From positions 130,524-194,523 of the forward strand of contig NSJX01000023.1 of assembly GCA_002286715.1 (NCBI GenBank): a stretch of DNA of 64,000 bases, written 5' to 3'. The stretch comes from Dentipellis sp. KUC8613. Taxonomy: Eukaryota > Basidiomycota > Agaricomycetes > Russulales > Hericiaceae. A program made the translations under genes and the position numbers. The notes below the pieces were generated by a model. The model was not told the DNA's origin and searched no databases. It saw only the letters and a program-made list of their open reading frames with translations. Positions 63,313-64,000 of this stretch are shown here, piece after piece; position 1 is the first letter of the stretch, and each line of letters starts with the position of its first letter.

Positions 63313-64000
63313 CTAAGCTGCAGCTATTTGAGCCCTCAATTGCCGTATCTCCCCTTGCAAATGCGTGAATAGGTTGGCTGTTTGGAAGCCTTCGTCATGG
63401 ATCCGCTGCACGTCCTCGGCTCCCGTGCCGAGAATCATATTCAATACACCATTGGTCTCGTACGCCAATCCGAGGGCGTTCTGGAGGCTCACGGCATGCT
63501 GCCGTGCCCATTCTAGATCGCTTCGCACCTCAGGGATATATTCTATAGCTACAGGAAAGGTTCAGTCACATTATCGAAGGTGCTGAAGAAATTGTAACAC
63601 GCACCCTTCCTCATGACTTCAACCAGACCCGGTCGACTCGATTGCACGCGCCAGTCCTCCGGCAGGACGTTGTTCAGCGCGACCCGGTCGTCTACATCAC
63701 GGTCGCGCTTCCTTTGCGACTTCTCGACCCTCTTTCCCCGGCGTTCTTCATCTGTCAGCGAGCGTTTCAATCTCGGGTTTGACGCCGCCTGGGCAGCCTT
63801 CTGTTCCCGAGTGGGCGCCGCAGCGTAGGTATCACCAGCTTGCCCGCCGCGTGCGGATGTTGAGGGTGCTGGAGCCGAGGACGAGGCAATCGGCATCGGC
63901 GTCGGTTGTCCATACCGTAAAAACGAGGGAGGGACCGGCGGAGGAAATTGCGGATTGTTATGCACGGAGTGTAGCCCGGGGGTTGGATATCCAGGCGGCA
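63313..64000 (-). CDS. B7: bHLH-zipper-like protein, 5' end outside window
   Basis: complement(join(63313..63548, 63605..>64000)). The visible part of exon 2 is Pro-rich, then has the basic region ERRGKRVEKSQRKRDRDVDD, RVALNNVLPEDWR, RPGLVEVMRK|AIEYIPEVRSDLE and a long coiled coil. If exon 2 has the 402 nt of B1, B2 and B5 it ends about 6 nt beyond the window, so exon 1 is missing only because of the window edge. It aligns with B6 across the retrotransposon site (PPSFLRYGQ versus NSFLP|HDHQ), which supports the B6 reconstruction. No A gene lies beside it within the window. Confidence 0.7.

Overview
The window is nuclear DNA of a filamentous basidiomycete, most likely an Agaricomycete. Genes are split by many 50-60 bp GT-AG introns with CTNAC-type branch sites, and there is a psi-factor-type oxygenase, several cytochrome P450 genes, a YPD1 phosphotransfer protein, an F-box protein, an intron-bearing tRNA-Lys and a Ty3/gypsy retrotransposon. 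The species cannot be fixed from sequence alone.

Left part (1-32 kb), mixed single genes: the end of a Lys-rich unknown gene; a fatty-acid dioxygenase (Ppo type) whose P450 half appears to lack its heme cysteine; two related P450 genes in opposite orientation (8.7-10.9 kb and 19.3-21.5 kb) plus a P450 relic at 8.4 kb; a broken beta-lactamase-like serine hydrolase; YPD1; tRNA-Lys(CTT); a bHLH-type regulator; a third, unrelated P450 with a 12-nt exon; and an F-box protein.

Right part (32.9-64 kb), a repeated locus I do not recognise. Small charged helical proteins ('A' genes, + strand, six copies) alternate with basic helix-loop-helix/zipper-like proteins ('B' genes, - strand, six copies). Each A-B pair is tail to tail with only 80-101 bp between stop codons. 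Successive B and A genes are head to head across roughly 1.2-2.2 kb. Five intergenic regions carry the palindromic block GGTCCCTGGAC(C/T). A promoters share ATTGTT, ACAAAAGAG and TATA blocks in fixed order, and B promoters share CGAAACAAGA and a TATAAG or TTTAAG box 38-44 bp before the ATG. One promoter region is interrupted by an 0.83 kb inverted-repeat element.

The B6 gene is split by a 14.4 kb LTR retrotransposon (47309-61690, minus strand). Removing the element plus one copy of a 4-bp duplication restores the B6 frame. Its primer-binding site matches the 3' end of the tRNA-Lys encoded at 18.3 kb in this window. The element carries a very long Gag-protease ORF, a separate RT-RNaseH-integrase ORF and two extra ORFs between pol and the 3' LTR. 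Both LTRs contain assembly gaps (N runs).

The most unusual feature is the A/B array with its shared cis elements. It resembles a multiallelic regulatory locus in layout, but no function can be assigned from sequence.
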